A stretch of DNA of 64,000 bases from assembly GCA_035303945.1 (NCBI GenBank), contig DATGQZ010000023.1:44919-108918 (forward strand). The letters run 5' to 3'. The DNA is from DATGMS01 sp035303945 (GTDB lineage Bacteria; Bacteroidota; Bacteroidia; Cytophagales; Cyclobacteriaceae). Positions 24,604 to 34,416 of this stretch are shown here, one piece after another. The notes under the pieces are model-generated. The model made no database searches. It worked only from the letters and a program-made list of their open reading frames with translations, and was not told the DNA's origin. The position numbers and the translations under genes are program-made. Positions within the stretch are counted from its first letter, which is position 1; the number at the start of each line of letters is the position of its first letter.

Positions 24604-24747
24604 TCTTAGTCTGGTTTTCACGCAAAATTAAAACACTAAATGGATTACTCGCTTCATTTTTAAATAAATCCCAAAAAGCAGCTGTCTTCATTCCCGTGAC
24701 TACCGAATATTAATCCTATGCAAGGCAAGAAAGTCAATTAATTTTCC

Positions 24748-24755
24748 TAGTTTTG
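24748..24755 (+). promoter_or_regulatory. possible -7 box for pyrG
   Basis: TAGTTTTG fits TAnnTTTG, 45 nt before the pyrG ATG. No clear upstream TTG box. Confidence 0.35.
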
Positions 24756-24800
24756 TACCCCATAAGAAAGCTAAAACAAAATTTCATACCACCCATTCTT

Positions 24801-26423
24801 ATGGCGTCATCTACCAAATACATCTTTATTACTGGAGGGGTTGCCTCTTCCTTAGGAAAAGGCATAATTGGTGCTTCCTTGGCCAAACTTCTGCAGTCTA
24901 GAGGACTTTCCGTTACCATCCAAAAATTCGACCCTTATCTGAATATTGATCCAGGGACTTTGAACCCCTATGAACACGGCGAGTGCTACGTTACAGAGGA
25001 TGGCGCAGAAACCGATCTTGACCTGGGTCATTATGAGCGCTTTCTCAACACGCCGACTTCACAAAGCAACAACATCACCACCGGTCGCATATATAATAAT
25101 GTAATTACCAAAGAAAGAAAGGGTGAATACCTGGGCAAAACTGTTCAAGTGATCCCGCATATCACAGACGAGATAAAAGCCAATTTCTTCAAGCTTGGAG
25201 AAGACGGGAAATACGACGTAGTCATCACTGAAATCGGTGGATGTGTCGGCGATATCGAATCCCTACCCTTTATTGAAGCGGTAAGACAGGCAAAATGGGA
25301 CATTGGTCCAAACAATTCCTTAGTTATCCATCTGACCTTGATTCCTTACCTGTCTGCAGCCAAAGAACTCAAGACAAAGCCCACCCAGCATTCTGTAAAA
25401 CAATTGCTTGAAGCAGGTATACAGCCCGACATCCTCGTATGTAGGACAGAGCACCACCTTCCTTTGGAAGTAAAGAAAAAACTGGCGCTTTTCTGTAATG
25501 TGCAGCTTAACTGCGTTATTGAATCGATGGATGCCGAAAGCATTTACGACGTACCGTTGATGATGAAAAAGGAAAAGCTGGACGAGCGGGTTATTTCCAA
25601 GCTAAAGCTGAACCCCAAAAACCAATCTGACCTTGATCATTGGAAAGAGTTTTTAGGAAGACTTAAAAATCCCACACAAGAGGTGAGCATTGGCCTGGTA
25701 GGCAAATACGTTTCCCTGCCTGACGCTTACAAATCCATAATCGAAGCTTTCATTCACGCAGGTGCCTCCCTAGAATGCAAAGTCCACCTGAAACTCATTT
25801 CTTCTGAGGAGCTAAACAGTGAAAACATCGAAGAGAAGCTGAAAGAGCTAGATGGTGTGCTGGTAGCGCCAGGCTTTGGTGAGAGAGGATTAGAAGGGAA
25901 ACTGGAAGCTGTGAGGTATGCCAGGACGAAAAAAGTACCCTTCCTGGGCATTTGTCTGGGAATGCAAGTGGCCGTAATTGAATTTGCGAGAAACGTACTC
26001 AATCTTAAAGATGCCAACTCTACGGAGATGAATACTGACACTCCCCATCCGGTGATCGCCCTCATGGAAGAGCAAAAAAATATTGAGCAAATGGGTGGAA
26101 CAATGCGATTAGGTTCTTATCCTTGTGAGTTGGTTAAAGGCACAAAATCAAGTGCTGCCTATGGCAAGGCCAAGATCCAAGAGCGTCATCGGCACCGATA
26201 TGAGTTTAATAACAAGTACTTACAAGAGTATGAGAAGAACGGCATGATCGCCGCAGGATTAAATCCTGATACCGGTTTGGTGGAAATTGTAGAAATTAAA
26301 GACCACCCGTGGTTTGTGGGCACCCAATTTCATCCCGAATACAAAAGCACCGTGTTGAACGCTCATCCATTGTTTGTAAGATTTATCAAGGCAGCGATCG
26401 ACAACAAAATCAAATTAAATTAA
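24801..26423 (+). CDS. pyrG: CTP synthase
   Basis: Aminates UTP to CTP with ATP and glutamine. The ATG at 24801 (MASSTKYIFITGG) gives 540 residues, the family norm; an in-frame start at 24753 is less likely. The synthase domain has FITGGVASSLGKGI, DPYLNIDPGT, EIGGCVGDIES and the CTP-feedback region. The C-terminal amidotransferase has APGFGERG, the nucleophile Cys in FLGICLGMQ and the FHPEYKS His/Glu pair. Confidence 0.97.
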   Translation: MASSTKYIFITGGVASSLGKGIIGASLAKLLQSRGLSVTIQKFDPYLNIDPGTLNPYEHGECYVTEDGAETDLDLGHYERFLNTPTSQSNNITTGRIYNNVITKERKGEYLGKTVQVIPHITDEIKANFFKLGEDGKYDVVITEIGGCVGDIESLPFIEAVRQAKWDIGPNNSLVIHLTLIPYLSAAKELKTKPTQHSVKQLLEAGIQPDILVCRTEHHLPLEVKKKLALFCNVQLNCVIESMDAESIYDVPLMMKKEKLDERVISKLKLNPKNQSDLDHWKEFLGRLKNPTQEVSIGLVGKYVSLPDAYKSIIEAFIHAGASLECKVHLKLISSEELNSENIEEKLKELDGVLVAPGFGERGLEGKLEAVRYARTKKVPFLGICLGMQVAVIEFARNVLNLKDANSTEMNTDTPHPVIALMEEQKNIEQMGGTMRLGSYPCELVKGTKSSAAYGKAKIQERHRHRYEFNNKYLQEYEKNGMIAAGLNPDTGLVEIVEIKDHPWFVGTQFHPEYKSTVLNAHPLFVRFIKAAIDNKIKLN

Positions 26424-26494
26424 ACCTATATAAAAGCATCAGCATGGTCTCATTTGATGGCGCCATAAGCATGTTGAGTAACATTTAAATCAAT

Positions 26495-28309
26495 ATGGAC
26501 AAAAATCAAGCGACGGGTTTAATCCTTTTCGCAGCGGTTATCCTGATTTACTCGCTATTTTTTGCGAGCACTCCAGAGCCGGTTACCGAAGACGGACAAA
26601 TCGCCAATACAGAACTCCAGGACGCTACTAGCACCCAAGCCAACAATTTAAGGCAAGATGAACCCGACAGTGTAGTTCAAGCAAGACAAAGACAACAGTT
26701 CGGCGACTTGTCTTCTCTCACCCAAGGTAAAGAAGAGCACATCACCTTAGAAAATGAGGTATTGAAGGTTGTGTTCTCTTCCAAAGGGGGCGAGATCAAG
26801 TCTGTTGAACTGAAGGAGTATAAAACTTGGAACAAAGCACCCTTAATTCTATTGGACGAGGACAATGCCTCCATTGCCTACCAAATCCAAACCAAAACAG
26901 GACCCGTCAGCCTAAACGACATTTTCTTTAAAGCGAATATCGGTGCAGCCACTGTAAATGAGTCAACCGCTCAACAACTGACCTTTACTGCTCAAACCGG
27001 CAACGGAAGCATCCAGAGAACCTATACGCTTCCAAGTGGAACCTATTTGCTAAGCCATCAAATCGGTACCACCGGAAGCTTATTGGCTGATCAAAATATA
27101 ACCATCACCTGGCAGGATAGGTTGAAAAAACTGGAAGCAGACATAGACGAATCCAGAAGAAAATCCTACATCAACTACTATACAGCTGATGACTCTTATG
27201 ATTACCTTGGCGATGGTACTTCTACAGAAGCAGAACAAATTGCCAAACCGATAAAGTGGGTTTCTTTTAAGCAAAGGTTCTTTACTGCAGGCATCATTGC
27301 AGAGCAGCAGTTTACCAATGGCAATCTGGCCTCAGAAACCCCTACCGACACCCTGTCTGTCAAGAACATGAGCGCCACCATAGTGCTTCCTATAGACAAT
27401 CAAACAGGATCGGTTTCCTACTTCTTTGGGCCCAATAATTACAAAATTCTTAAGAAGATCGCCCCTGACTTTGACAAGAATGTCGACATGGGCTACTTCT
27501 TTGTTTCTTGGGTCAACAAATACATCATCGTCAACCTGTTCCATCTGTTGGAGAAAGTATTCTCTAGCTATGGAGTGATCATTATCTTAATTGTATTCAT
27601 TATCAAGCTGTTCCTGCTGCCACTTACTTACAAATCTTACGTAGGTATGGCCAAAATGAGGGTAATCAAGCCGGAAATAGATGAATTAAAAGAGAAATAC
27701 GGAGATGATCCAACCAAAATGCAGCAGGAGCAGATGAAGCTCTTCGGCCAGCTGGGGGTCAGCCCTATCAGCGGTTGTTTGCCTATGCTGCTTCAAATGC
27801 CCTTCCTTTTTGCTATGTTCTTCTTCTTCCCAAACTCAATTGAACTGAGGCAAGAATCTTTCCTATGGGCCCATGACCTATCAACCTATGACAGCATCCT
27901 GCGTTTGCCCTTCCACATCCCCTTCTATGGCAACCACGTCAGTTTATTTACTTTGCTGATGACTTTGTCGCAGATCGCCTATACCCGTTTCAACAATCAG
28001 ATGACTGCGGTACAAGGCCCCATGAAAAACTTGGGATACATCATGCCGATTACCTTTATGTTTGTGCTAAACTCCTTCCCGGCGGCATTAAGCTTCTACT
28101 ATTTTGTTTCCAATATGGTGACTTTTGGTCAGCAGGCACTGATCAAACAATTTGTGGATGACGACAAGATCAGGAAGATGGTAGAGGAAAACAAAATTAA
28201 AAATGCCAACAAGAAAAAATCTTCCTTCCAAATGAAGCTGGAGGAAGCCATGAAAGCTACTGAGGCACGTCAAAAAGAAAAAGGCCAAAGAAAGGGTAAG
28301 AAAAACTAA
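26495..28309 (+). CDS. yidC: membrane protein insertase YidC
   Basis: Inner-membrane insertase for Sec-dependent and independent proteins. The 604-residue protein has an N-terminal anchor (about residues 8-25), a large periplasmic domain (about 60-340) and the conserved C-terminal helices. Those start near VNLFHLLEKVFSSYGVIIILIVFIIK, with the cytosolic hairpin PEIDELKEKYGDDPTKMQQEQMKLF and the GCLPMLLQMPFLFAMFFFF helix. The tail is rich in Lys/Arg (KEKGQRKGKKN), like tails that contact ribosomes. It follows pyrG by 71 nt. Confidence 0.96.
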   Translation: MDKNQATGLILFAAVILIYSLFFASTPEPVTEDGQIANTELQDATSTQANNLRQDEPDSVVQARQRQQFGDLSSLTQGKEEHITLENEVLKVVFSSKGGEIKSVELKEYKTWNKAPLILLDEDNASIAYQIQTKTGPVSLNDIFFKANIGAATVNESTAQQLTFTAQTGNGSIQRTYTLPSGTYLLSHQIGTTGSLLADQNITITWQDRLKKLEADIDESRRKSYINYYTADDSYDYLGDGTSTEAEQIAKPIKWVSFKQRFFTAGIIAEQQFTNGNLASETPTDTLSVKNMSATIVLPIDNQTGSVSYFFGPNNYKILKKIAPDFDKNVDMGYFFVSWVNKYIIVNLFHLLEKVFSSYGVIIILIVFIIKLFLLPLTYKSYVGMAKMRVIKPEIDELKEKYGDDPTKMQQEQMKLFGQLGVSPISGCLPMLLQMPFLFAMFFFFPNSIELRQESFLWAHDLSTYDSILRLPFHIPFYGNHVSLFTLLMTLSQIAYTRFNNQMTAVQGPMKNLGYIMPITFMFVLNSFPAALSFYYFVSNMVTFGQQALIKQFVDDDKIRKMVEENKIKNANKKKSSFQMKLEEAMKATEARQKEKGQRKGKKN

Positions 28310-28352
28310 GCCCTGGCTTTTGGACCTGGCCAAGCAATCTGGGATAAACTTA

Positions 28353-28360
28353 TATCTTTG
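28353..28360 (+). promoter_or_regulatory. -7 promoter box upstream of the UPF0173/parAB genes
   Basis: TATCTTTG, the same octamer as at the trp, ffs and blaI promoters, 33 nt before the ATG. The -33 element is poor. Confidence 0.45.
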
Positions 28361-28392
28361 TATTTATCTGTAATACCAAAATCGAATTTGAA

Positions 28393-29076
28393 ATGACAGC
28401 AATTACCTATTATGGCCATTCCACATTTTTGGTTGAGATTGACAGCAAAAAGATATTGTTTGACCCTTACATTTCTCCTAATGAGCTTGCCGAAAAGGTG
28501 GATCTCAACAGCATTGTTGCAGACTATATCCTTGTGAGTCATGGACATGGTGATCATGTTGCTGATGTTGAAACCATCGCTAAAAAGAATGATGCTACTG
28601 TCGTGGCAAACTTCGAGGTTGCATCCTGGTTTCAGGAAAAAGGCCTGAAAAATGTCCATCCCATGAACCATGGAGGCAGCAAAGCGTTTGAGTTTGGGAA
28701 GGTTAAATATGTCAACGCTATCCACAGCAGCACCTTGCCTGACGGAACCCCAGGAGGAAATCCGGGAGGCTTTGTTGTCCAGTCCAGCCAAGGCACCTTC
28801 TATTATGCAGGCGACACGGCTTTGACCTATGACATGAAGTTAATTAGTGAGGAATTCAACCTGGACTTTGCTTTCCTTCCCATTGGAGACAATTTTACAA
28901 TGGGAATAGATGATGCTATCAAGGCGGCCGGTTTTGTGGGCACCAAGAAGATTATCGGAATGCACTATGACACGTTTCCTTATATCAAAATCGACAAGGA
29001 AGCCGTAAAAAAAGCAGCCGAACAGGGAGGAGTGGATTTGATAATGTTTAATATTGGAGAAAAAATTACCCTTTAA
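28393..29076 (+). CDS. UPF0173 metal-dependent hydrolase (MBL-fold)
   Basis: Metallo-beta-lactamase-fold protein of 227 residues. It begins ITYYGHSTFLVEIDSKKILFDPYIS and has the metal motif SHGHGDHVAD, then NHGGSKAF, FYYAGDTALTYDM and the late histidine in IGMHYDTFPYI. UPF0173 proteins are widespread, with no settled physiological substrate. It lies 8 nt upstream of parA and probably shares its transcript. Confidence 0.88.
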   Translation: MTAITYYGHSTFLVEIDSKKILFDPYISPNELAEKVDLNSIVADYILVSHGHGDHVADVETIAKKNDATVVANFEVASWFQEKGLKNVHPMNHGGSKAFEFGKVKYVNAIHSSTLPDGTPGGNPGGFVVQSSQGTFYYAGDTALTYDMKLISEEFNLDFAFLPIGDNFTMGIDDAIKAAGFVGTKKIIGMHYDTFPYIKIDKEAVKKAAEQGGVDLIMFNIGEKITL

Positions 29077-29084
29077 TCGATAAA

Positions 29085-29861
29085 ATGGGGAAAGTCATTG
29101 CTATTGCAAACCAAAAAGGTGGTGTAGGAAAAACTACCACTGCTATGAACCTTGCTGCCAGCCTTGCAGTGCTGGAGTTCAGAACCTTGGTCATTGATGC
29201 CGATCCACAGGCCAATACGACCTCTGGCTTGGGACATGACCCAAGGGAAATTAATAAAAGTATATATGAATGTATGGTAGATGGAGTTGATATTTCCTCC
29301 ATCATCATCAAAACTGAAATAGAAAACCTTGACCTCGTCCCTTCTCACATTGATCTAGTCGGTGCTGAAGTGGAAATGGTGAATTTGGAAAATAGGGAAG
29401 AAAAAATGCGGGATGTAATTGCATCCGTGAAAGACAATTATGACTTTATCATCATTGACTGCTCCCCTTCTCTGGGCTTGATCACCATCAACGCGCTAAC
29501 TGCTGCCAATTCTGTTATCATACCGGTGCAGTGTGAGTATTTTGCCTTGGAAGGTCTTGGGAAGTTGCTAAATACAATCAAAATCATTCAAACTAGGCTT
29601 AATCAGGACCTGGAGATAGAAGGGATTTTGTTGACCATGTATGATGTGCGTCTGCGCCTCTCCAATCAGGTAGTAGAAGAAGTGCGCATGCACTTTAAAG
29701 ACATGGCCTTTGAAACGATTATTCCTAGAAATGTCAAATTGAGTGAGTCTCCAAGTTATGGCCTTCCCGTTGTAGCTTTCGATGCGACAGGTAAAGGGGC
29801 AATTGCCTACCTGAACCTCGCCAATGAAATCGCGGAAAAAAATGGAAAGGTAAAAGTCTAA
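29085..29861 (+). CDS. parA: chromosome partitioning ATPase ParA (Soj)
   Basis: Walker-type ATPase that binds DNA and moves ParB-parS complexes apart. The 258-residue protein has the deviant Walker A KGGVGKTTTA, the switch region DADPQANTTSGLG and Walker B FIIIDCSPSLG. Length and the lack of an N-terminal HTH indicate the chromosomal type. It is followed by parB after 11 nt in the usual order. Confidence 0.93.
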   Translation: MGKVIAIANQKGGVGKTTTAMNLAASLAVLEFRTLVIDADPQANTTSGLGHDPREINKSIYECMVDGVDISSIIIKTEIENLDLVPSHIDLVGAEVEMVNLENREEKMRDVIASVKDNYDFIIIDCSPSLGLITINALTAANSVIIPVQCEYFALEGLGKLLNTIKIIQTRLNQDLEIEGILLTMYDVRLRLSNQVVEEVRMHFKDMAFETIIPRNVKLSESPSYGLPVVAFDATGKGAIAYLNLANEIAEKNGKVKV

Positions 29862-29872
29862 ATCTACAAAAT

Positions 29873-30778
29873 ATGGCTACCAATAACCCTAAAAAGAAAA
29901 GTGCACTGGGAAGAGGATTAGGTGCCCTATTGCAAGATTCTCCACAAAAACATACCGAGGAAGCACAAAAAACCCCATCCGTGGGCATTTATGAAATTCC
30001 GCTAGATCAAATACAAGTCAACCCCTATCAGCCTAGGGCGTATTTTGACAAAGAAGCCCTTCAAGAACTCGCTGAGTCCATCGCCGTCCAAGGGATCATA
30101 CAACCCATTACGGTACGAAAACTTAGTGAAGGGGAGTATCAGTTGATATCGGGCGAAAGAAGATTTCAAGCCTCCAAACTAGCTGGCCTGGAAAAGGTGC
30201 CCGCGTATGTGAGAACAGCCAATGACCAGCAGATGCTGGAAATGGCCCTTATCGAAAATATCCAGCGCGAAAATCTCAATGCCTTGGAAATTGCACATTC
30301 CTACCAGCGCCTGTTGGCGGAATGTGATCTTAAGCAGGAGCAACTAGGTGAGCGAGTAGGCAAAAACCGTACAACGGTCAATAATTACCTCCGCTTACTG
30401 AAACTCCCGCCTGATATTCAAGCGGGGATTCGTGATCAGAAAATCTCCATGGGTCATGCCCGTGCATTAATTAATATTGAAGATGTAGATAAGCAGTTGG
30501 CAATCTACAAACGAACGGTCGAGGAAGAGCTTAGCGTCAGAAAGGTGGAGGCCTTGGTTAAAGAGTTAAACAGTGCACCTGAGGAAAAAGCAGCACCTAG
30601 ATCCCTCCAAGATCCTGTCAAAAAATACGAACTGGGCAAATTGCAGCAAAAATTAGCATCCCATTTTGGCAGTAAGGTATCGCTCAAGGCGAATGATAAG
30701 AACAAAGGGGAAATAAAAATACCATTTACCTCCACAGAAGACCTCAACAGGATATTGGAGATTTTAGATTTAATATAA
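29873..30778 (+). CDS. parB: chromosome partitioning protein ParB (Spo0J)
   Basis: Centromere-binding CTP switch protein that spreads from parS. The 301-residue protein has the N-terminal ParA-contact region KSALGRGLGALL, the CTP-binding motifs including QVNPYQPR and ISGERRFQASKLAG, and ENIQRENLNALEIAHSY. The HTH is in GERVGKNRTTVNNYLRLLKLP, and a C-terminal dimer domain follows. No parS palindrome was noticed by eye in this window. Confidence 0.94.
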   Translation: MATNNPKKKSALGRGLGALLQDSPQKHTEEAQKTPSVGIYEIPLDQIQVNPYQPRAYFDKEALQELAESIAVQGIIQPITVRKLSEGEYQLISGERRFQASKLAGLEKVPAYVRTANDQQMLEMALIENIQRENLNALEIAHSYQRLLAECDLKQEQLGERVGKNRTTVNNYLRLLKLPPDIQAGIRDQKISMGHARALINIEDVDKQLAIYKRTVEEELSVRKVEALVKELNSAPEEKAAPRSLQDPVKKYELGKLQQKLASHFGSKVSLKANDKNKGEIKIPFTSTEDLNRILEILDLI

Positions 30779-30782
30779 AATT

Positions 30783-31412
30783 GTGGGTGTATCAGGCAGA
30801 TCCGTTCCAGATCAGTTAGGTTATTGGCAGCCTCCCTATTGGGGGGTTCTCCTTCTTTTTGTTTTTGCCTTCCTGATCGCTTTGTCCAGCCACGCCCAAA
30901 CAGCCAACGATACCTTGCCCCAAGCGGTGGTTCAGGACGAGGCAGCCGAACTGCCCCCTGTCCGTAACGTCAAGGATCCCCGAACAGCTACCATCTTGTC
31001 TGCCGTAATTCCGGGAGCCGGCCAAGCTTATAATGAAAAAGTATGGAAGGTGCCGATTATTTATGGCGGCATCATTACTACCGCCTATTTTGTGGAATTC
31101 AACAACAGGCGCTATCAGAAATTTAAGGAGGCCCTGGCCATTGTGCGGGATCCTTCATTGGGTACTAATCCATTTCCCAACCTCAACCAAGCGGGTATTA
31201 TCAGAAATGTTGACTACTGGCGTAGGAATAGAGACCTATGTTACCTTATATTTGGAGTAATATACGTATTGAACATAGTAGATGCCCAAGTAGACGCCCA
31301 CCTCTCCGGCTTCGACGTGAGTGATGATCTTACCTGGAGGCTTGAACCATCATATGAAACTTATACTGCCGGTGGAAATTCTATTGGGCTTTCTTTAAAA
31401 TTAAATTTTTAA
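30783..31412 (+). CDS. DUF5683-type membrane-associated protein
   Basis: 209 residues from a GTG start; a TTG at 30781 is in another frame and no ATG precedes the hydrophobic segment. A signal or anchor (about 21-38, WGVLLLFVFAFLIALSSHAQ) is followed by the family block ATILSAVIPGAGQAYNEKVWKVPIIYGG and a second hydrophobic segment near YLIFGVIYVLNIVDAQVDAHL. It is commonly found between parB and dapB in Bacteroidota, and here it is 4 nt after parB. Function unknown. Confidence 0.8.
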   Translation: MGVSGRSVPDQLGYWQPPYWGVLLLFVFAFLIALSSHAQTANDTLPQAVVQDEAAELPPVRNVKDPRTATILSAVIPGAGQAYNEKVWKVPIIYGGIITTAYFVEFNNRRYQKFKEALAIVRDPSLGTNPFPNLNQAGIIRNVDYWRRNRDLCYLIFGVIYVLNIVDAQVDAHLSGFDVSDDLTWRLEPSYETYTAGGNSIGLSLKLNF

Positions 31413-31416
31413 ACCT

Positions 31417-32139
31417 ATGAACATTCTCATTCTTGGTTATGGCAAAATGGGCAAGATAATCGCCGAAATTGCTGAACACCGGGGACATAGCATTGCAGCA
31501 AAAATTAATATTGACAACCGTGATGAACTGGAAACGTTAGACACCTCTGCCATAGATGTGGCCATCGAGTTCAGTGAACCAAGCGCGGCTTTTGATAACA
31601 TCTCCTGGGCCATCAATCACCAAATTCCGGTAATTTCCGGCACTACCGGTTGGCTGGAACGAAAACCCGAAATTGAAAAACTTACTTTGTTAAAAGGCGG
31701 AAGCTTTTTTTATGCTTCTAACTTCAGCATTGGCGTCAATATCTTTTTTAAACTGAATAAGTTTCTGGCTAAAATCATGAATGGCCAAAGCGACTATCAA
31801 GTCAAACTGGAAGAAACCCATCACACCGAGAAAAAAGATGCGCCAAGTGGTACTGCCATAACCTTGGCAGAAACAATCATTGATCATGTAGATCGTATCA
31901 AAAGATGGGATTTGGCCGGTGAAATGACCGATAGTGAACATAGCCTACCGATCACCGCCATACGTCAAGATCCTGCTCCTGGTACCCATGTGGTGACGTA
32001 TCACTCTGAAATAGACGACATTGAAATCAAACATACAGCCCATAGCAGAAAAGGCTTTGCGCTTGGCGCAGTTTTAGTTGCCGAATGGATCACAGACAAA
32101 AAGGGCGTGTTGTCCATGGGGGATTTTCTTTCCCTCTAA
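31417..32139 (+). CDS. dapB: 4-hydroxy-tetrahydrodipicolinate reductase
   Basis: NAD(P)H reductase in lysine and diaminopimelate synthesis. The 240-residue protein has the nucleotide-binding GYGKMGKIIAE, the SGTTGW segment, the signature EETHHTEKKDAPSGTA with the catalytic His/Lys, and the C-terminal FALGAVLVAEWI. It is about 25 residues shorter than the enterobacterial form, typical of the Bacteroidota type. It is embedded in the parAB-DUF5683-dapB-lepB block. Confidence 0.94.
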   Translation: MNILILGYGKMGKIIAEIAEHRGHSIAAKINIDNRDELETLDTSAIDVAIEFSEPSAAFDNISWAINHQIPVISGTTGWLERKPEIEKLTLLKGGSFFYASNFSIGVNIFFKLNKFLAKIMNGQSDYQVKLEETHHTEKKDAPSGTAITLAETIIDHVDRIKRWDLAGEMTDSEHSLPITAIRQDPAPGTHVVTYHSEIDDIEIKHTAHSRKGFALGAVLVAEWITDKKGVLSMGDFLSL

Positions 32140-32151
32140 TTGAAACATACT

Positions 32152-33228
32152 ATGAGTAGAGAAAAAAATAAAAAATCAGCGGCAAGGGAATGGTTTGACG
32201 CTCTCCTTTTCGCCGTTATTGCAGCCAGTTTGATCCGATGGTTATTGCTGGAGCCCTTTACCATTCCTACTGCTTCTATGGAGAAGTCTTTGTTGGTAGG
32301 AGATTTTTTATTTGTCAGCAAAATGCACTACGGTACACGTACACCCAGAACGGTGCTGCAAATGCCATTGACCCATCAAAAAATCTGGGGAACCGACATT
32401 CCCTCCTATTCTGACGCCATTCAATTACCTTATTTCCGATTACCTGGATTTTCCAGCATCAAAAGAAATGATGTGGTGGTGTTTAACTATCCTGTGGAAT
32501 TTGAGTATCCCGTTGATCTAAAGACCAATTATATCAAACGTGCCGTAGCCATACCGGGGGATGTAATAGAAATTAAGGATACGCAGATCTATATCAACGG
32601 TCAGCCCGGAGAAAATCCGGAAGAAATGCAATTTTCTTATGACGTGCTGACCAACCGTCCGCTGAATGCGGATTTTTTTGATCAGTACGGCATCAATCCG
32701 GACAGCTTCTATCCTTTCTCTGATAATTCTGGCTATATGGTCTTTGCCACCCACCAAATGGTCGAAGAGCTGCGGAAGTCACCTGCTATTTCTTCGGTAA
32801 CCATCCGGAAAAGCAAAGAAGGTCAAGGTGATCCCAATATCTTTCCTGCGGGTGCCGAGCTGGGATGGAATAAAGACTTTTATGGACCATTAGAAATACC
32901 TGCAGCAGGTTGGACCATAGAAATGACCCCCGAAAATATCCAAAGGTATGGTTTCACCATTGAGCAATACGAAGGGCATGATAATGTGCGCGTAGAGACA
33001 GATTCCATCTATATCAACGGGCAAAAGATCGAAAGCTATACCTTTAAGCAAAATTATTATTTCATGATGGGCGACAATCGTCATGACTCCCTCGATTCAA
33101 GGTACTGGGGATTTGTGCCCGAAGATCATGTTGTTGGCAAAGCCTGGTTCCTATGGCTTTCACTCGAAAAGCACAAGACCATGTTTAACAAAATCAGATG
33201 GAGCAGGTTCTTTAATCCCATCCATTAA
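32152..33228 (+). CDS. lepB: signal peptidase I
   Basis: Cleaves signal peptides on the periplasmic face. With the ATG at 32152 the protein has 358 residues. One membrane helix (about 15-33) is followed by the nucleophile Ser42 in FTIPTASMEKSLLVGD and the general-base Lys129 in NYIKRAVAIPGD. The C-terminal box is YYFMMGDNRHDSLDSRYWGFVP. A large insertion between the Lys box and the final box (about residues 145-285) is characteristic of Bacteroidota Lep and has no assigned role. It starts 12 nt after dapB. Confidence 0.94.
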   Translation: MSREKNKKSAAREWFDALLFAVIAASLIRWLLLEPFTIPTASMEKSLLVGDFLFVSKMHYGTRTPRTVLQMPLTHQKIWGTDIPSYSDAIQLPYFRLPGFSSIKRNDVVVFNYPVEFEYPVDLKTNYIKRAVAIPGDVIEIKDTQIYINGQPGENPEEMQFSYDVLTNRPLNADFFDQYGINPDSFYPFSDNSGYMVFATHQMVEELRKSPAISSVTIRKSKEGQGDPNIFPAGAELGWNKDFYGPLEIPAAGWTIEMTPENIQRYGFTIEQYEGHDNVRVETDSIYINGQKIESYTFKQNYYFMMGDNRHDSLDSRYWGFVPEDHVVGKAWFLWLSLEKHKTMFNKIRWSRFFNPIH

Positions 33229-33229
33229 G

Positions 33230-33271
33230 CAAAAGCGGCTGCGGAATTATCCACAGCCGCTTTTGTTTTTT
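33230..33271. terminator. bidirectional terminator between lepB and ung
   Basis: CAAAAGCGGCTG (33230-33241) pairs perfectly with 33254-33265, with an inner 3-bp extension, followed by a T run on the plus strand. Confidence 0.85.
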
Positions 33272-33289
33272 AAGACCCTCCACCGAAGG

Positions 33290-33952
33290 TTACCAGACAA
33301 CAGGCTCAATACCTTTTGCCTCAAGGTATTCATTTGCAGTGCTGAAATGGCCACAACCAATAAAGCCTCGATGTGCCGACAAGGGACTGGGATGCGGTGC
33401 ATACAACTTCAAGTGCTTACCCTCAGGAATAACAGCTGCTTTCTTTCTGGCATAGGCTCCCCAAAACATAAATACGATATCTGATCGCTGTTCGGCAAGT
33501 TTCTCGATGACAACGTCTGTAAATTGCTCCCAGCCCTTGTTTTGATGAGAGCCTGCTTGATGGGCACGCACGGTGAGCGTAGCATTAAGTAGAAAAACGC
33601 CCTGATCTGCCCAGCGCTCCAGATTGCCATGCAGAGGAAAGGGCTTGCCCAAATCCCTTTGCAATTCCTTGAATATATTGGATAGTGAAGGAGGAAAAGC
33701 TACTCCTTCTCGGACTGAAAAGGCCAAGCCATGAGCTTGTCCGGGACCATGATAAGGATCTTGACCCAAAATCACCACCTTCACTCGATCAAAGGGACAG
33801 TGATTAAAGGCATTGAAAATATTTTTGCCTTCAGGATATATGGTTTGACTTTGGTATTCACTCCTTACAAAGTCCGTGAGCGTCTTAAAATATGGTTTTT
33901 CAAATTCATCGCATAACACTGCGGACCAACTGTCCTCAATTTTAACTTTCAT
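33290..33952 (-). CDS. ung: uracil-DNA glycosylase, family 1
   Basis: Removes uracil from DNA to start base-excision repair. The 220-residue protein has the catalytic water-activating loop VVILGQDPYHGPGQAHGLAFSV, the Ser/Pro loop FPPSLSNI, LLNATLTVR and the leucine-loop motif HPSPLSAHRGF. All family 1 motifs are intact. It is encoded alone, divergent from apaG. Confidence 0.96.
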   Translation of the reverse strand: MKVKIEDSWSAVLCDEFEKPYFKTLTDFVRSEYQSQTIYPEGKNIFNAFNHCPFDRVKVVILGQDPYHGPGQAHGLAFSVREGVAFPPSLSNIFKELQRDLGKPFPLHGNLERWADQGVFLLNATLTVRAHQAGSHQNKGWEQFTDVVIEKLAEQRSDIVFMFWGAYARKKAAVIPEGKHLKLYAPHPSPLSAHRGFIGCGHFSTANEYLEAKGIEPVVW

Positions 33953-34029
33953 TTAGATCAATTTTACTTGGCTTTCCAATTTAAACGTTTAATTTCGAAT
34001 AAGAATTTCTGTCCGGCAAATTCAAGAAA

Positions 34030-34416
34030 ATGGTAACTGCAATTACAGAAGGCATAAAGGTAAGCATTGAAGCAATTTATCAGGCTGAATTTTCCAGTCC
34101 CCACCAGCAACACTTTGTGTTCACCTATAGAGCGCAGATCGAGAACCATAGCAACCTCACCATCCAGCTGATCCGACGAAAATGGGAAATATTCGATGCA
34201 GGTCAAACCTTTAAGTTGGTGGAAGGGGAAGGTGTGGTTGGGCAACAGCCGATTCTCGAGCCCGGTCATGTACACCGGTATGTTTCGGGTTGTAACCTTA
34301 AATCCGGCTTGGGTAAGATGAGAGGAAGCTACTTTATGGAAAAATTAATTGACGGAAAACTTATTGAGGTCAAAATTCCCGAATTTCAGCTTATTGCAGA
34401 TATCTTCGACAATTAA
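34030..34416 (+). CDS. apaG: ApaG-domain protein
   Basis: 128-residue single-domain protein with the ApaG fold (fibronectin-like): FVFTYRAQIENHSNLTIQLIRRKWEIFDA, GEGVVGQQPILEPGHVHRYVSGC and MRGSYFMEK. Linked genetically to Co2+ resistance and Ap4A metabolism in enterobacteria; its biochemical role is unclear. Its stop overlaps the ATG of the following methyltransferase gene by one base, suggesting coupled expression. Confidence 0.88.
   Translation: MVTAITEGIKVSIEAIYQAEFSSPHQQHFVFTYRAQIENHSNLTIQLIRRKWEIFDAGQTFKLVEGEGVVGQQPILEPGHVHRYVSGCNLKSGLGKMRGSYFMEKLIDGKLIEVKIPEFQLIADIFDN

Noticed and set aside
28393..30778. parS site near parAB
   Set aside because: No TGTTTCACGTGAAACA-like palindrome was noticed by eye around parAB; a pattern search of the full genome is needed.
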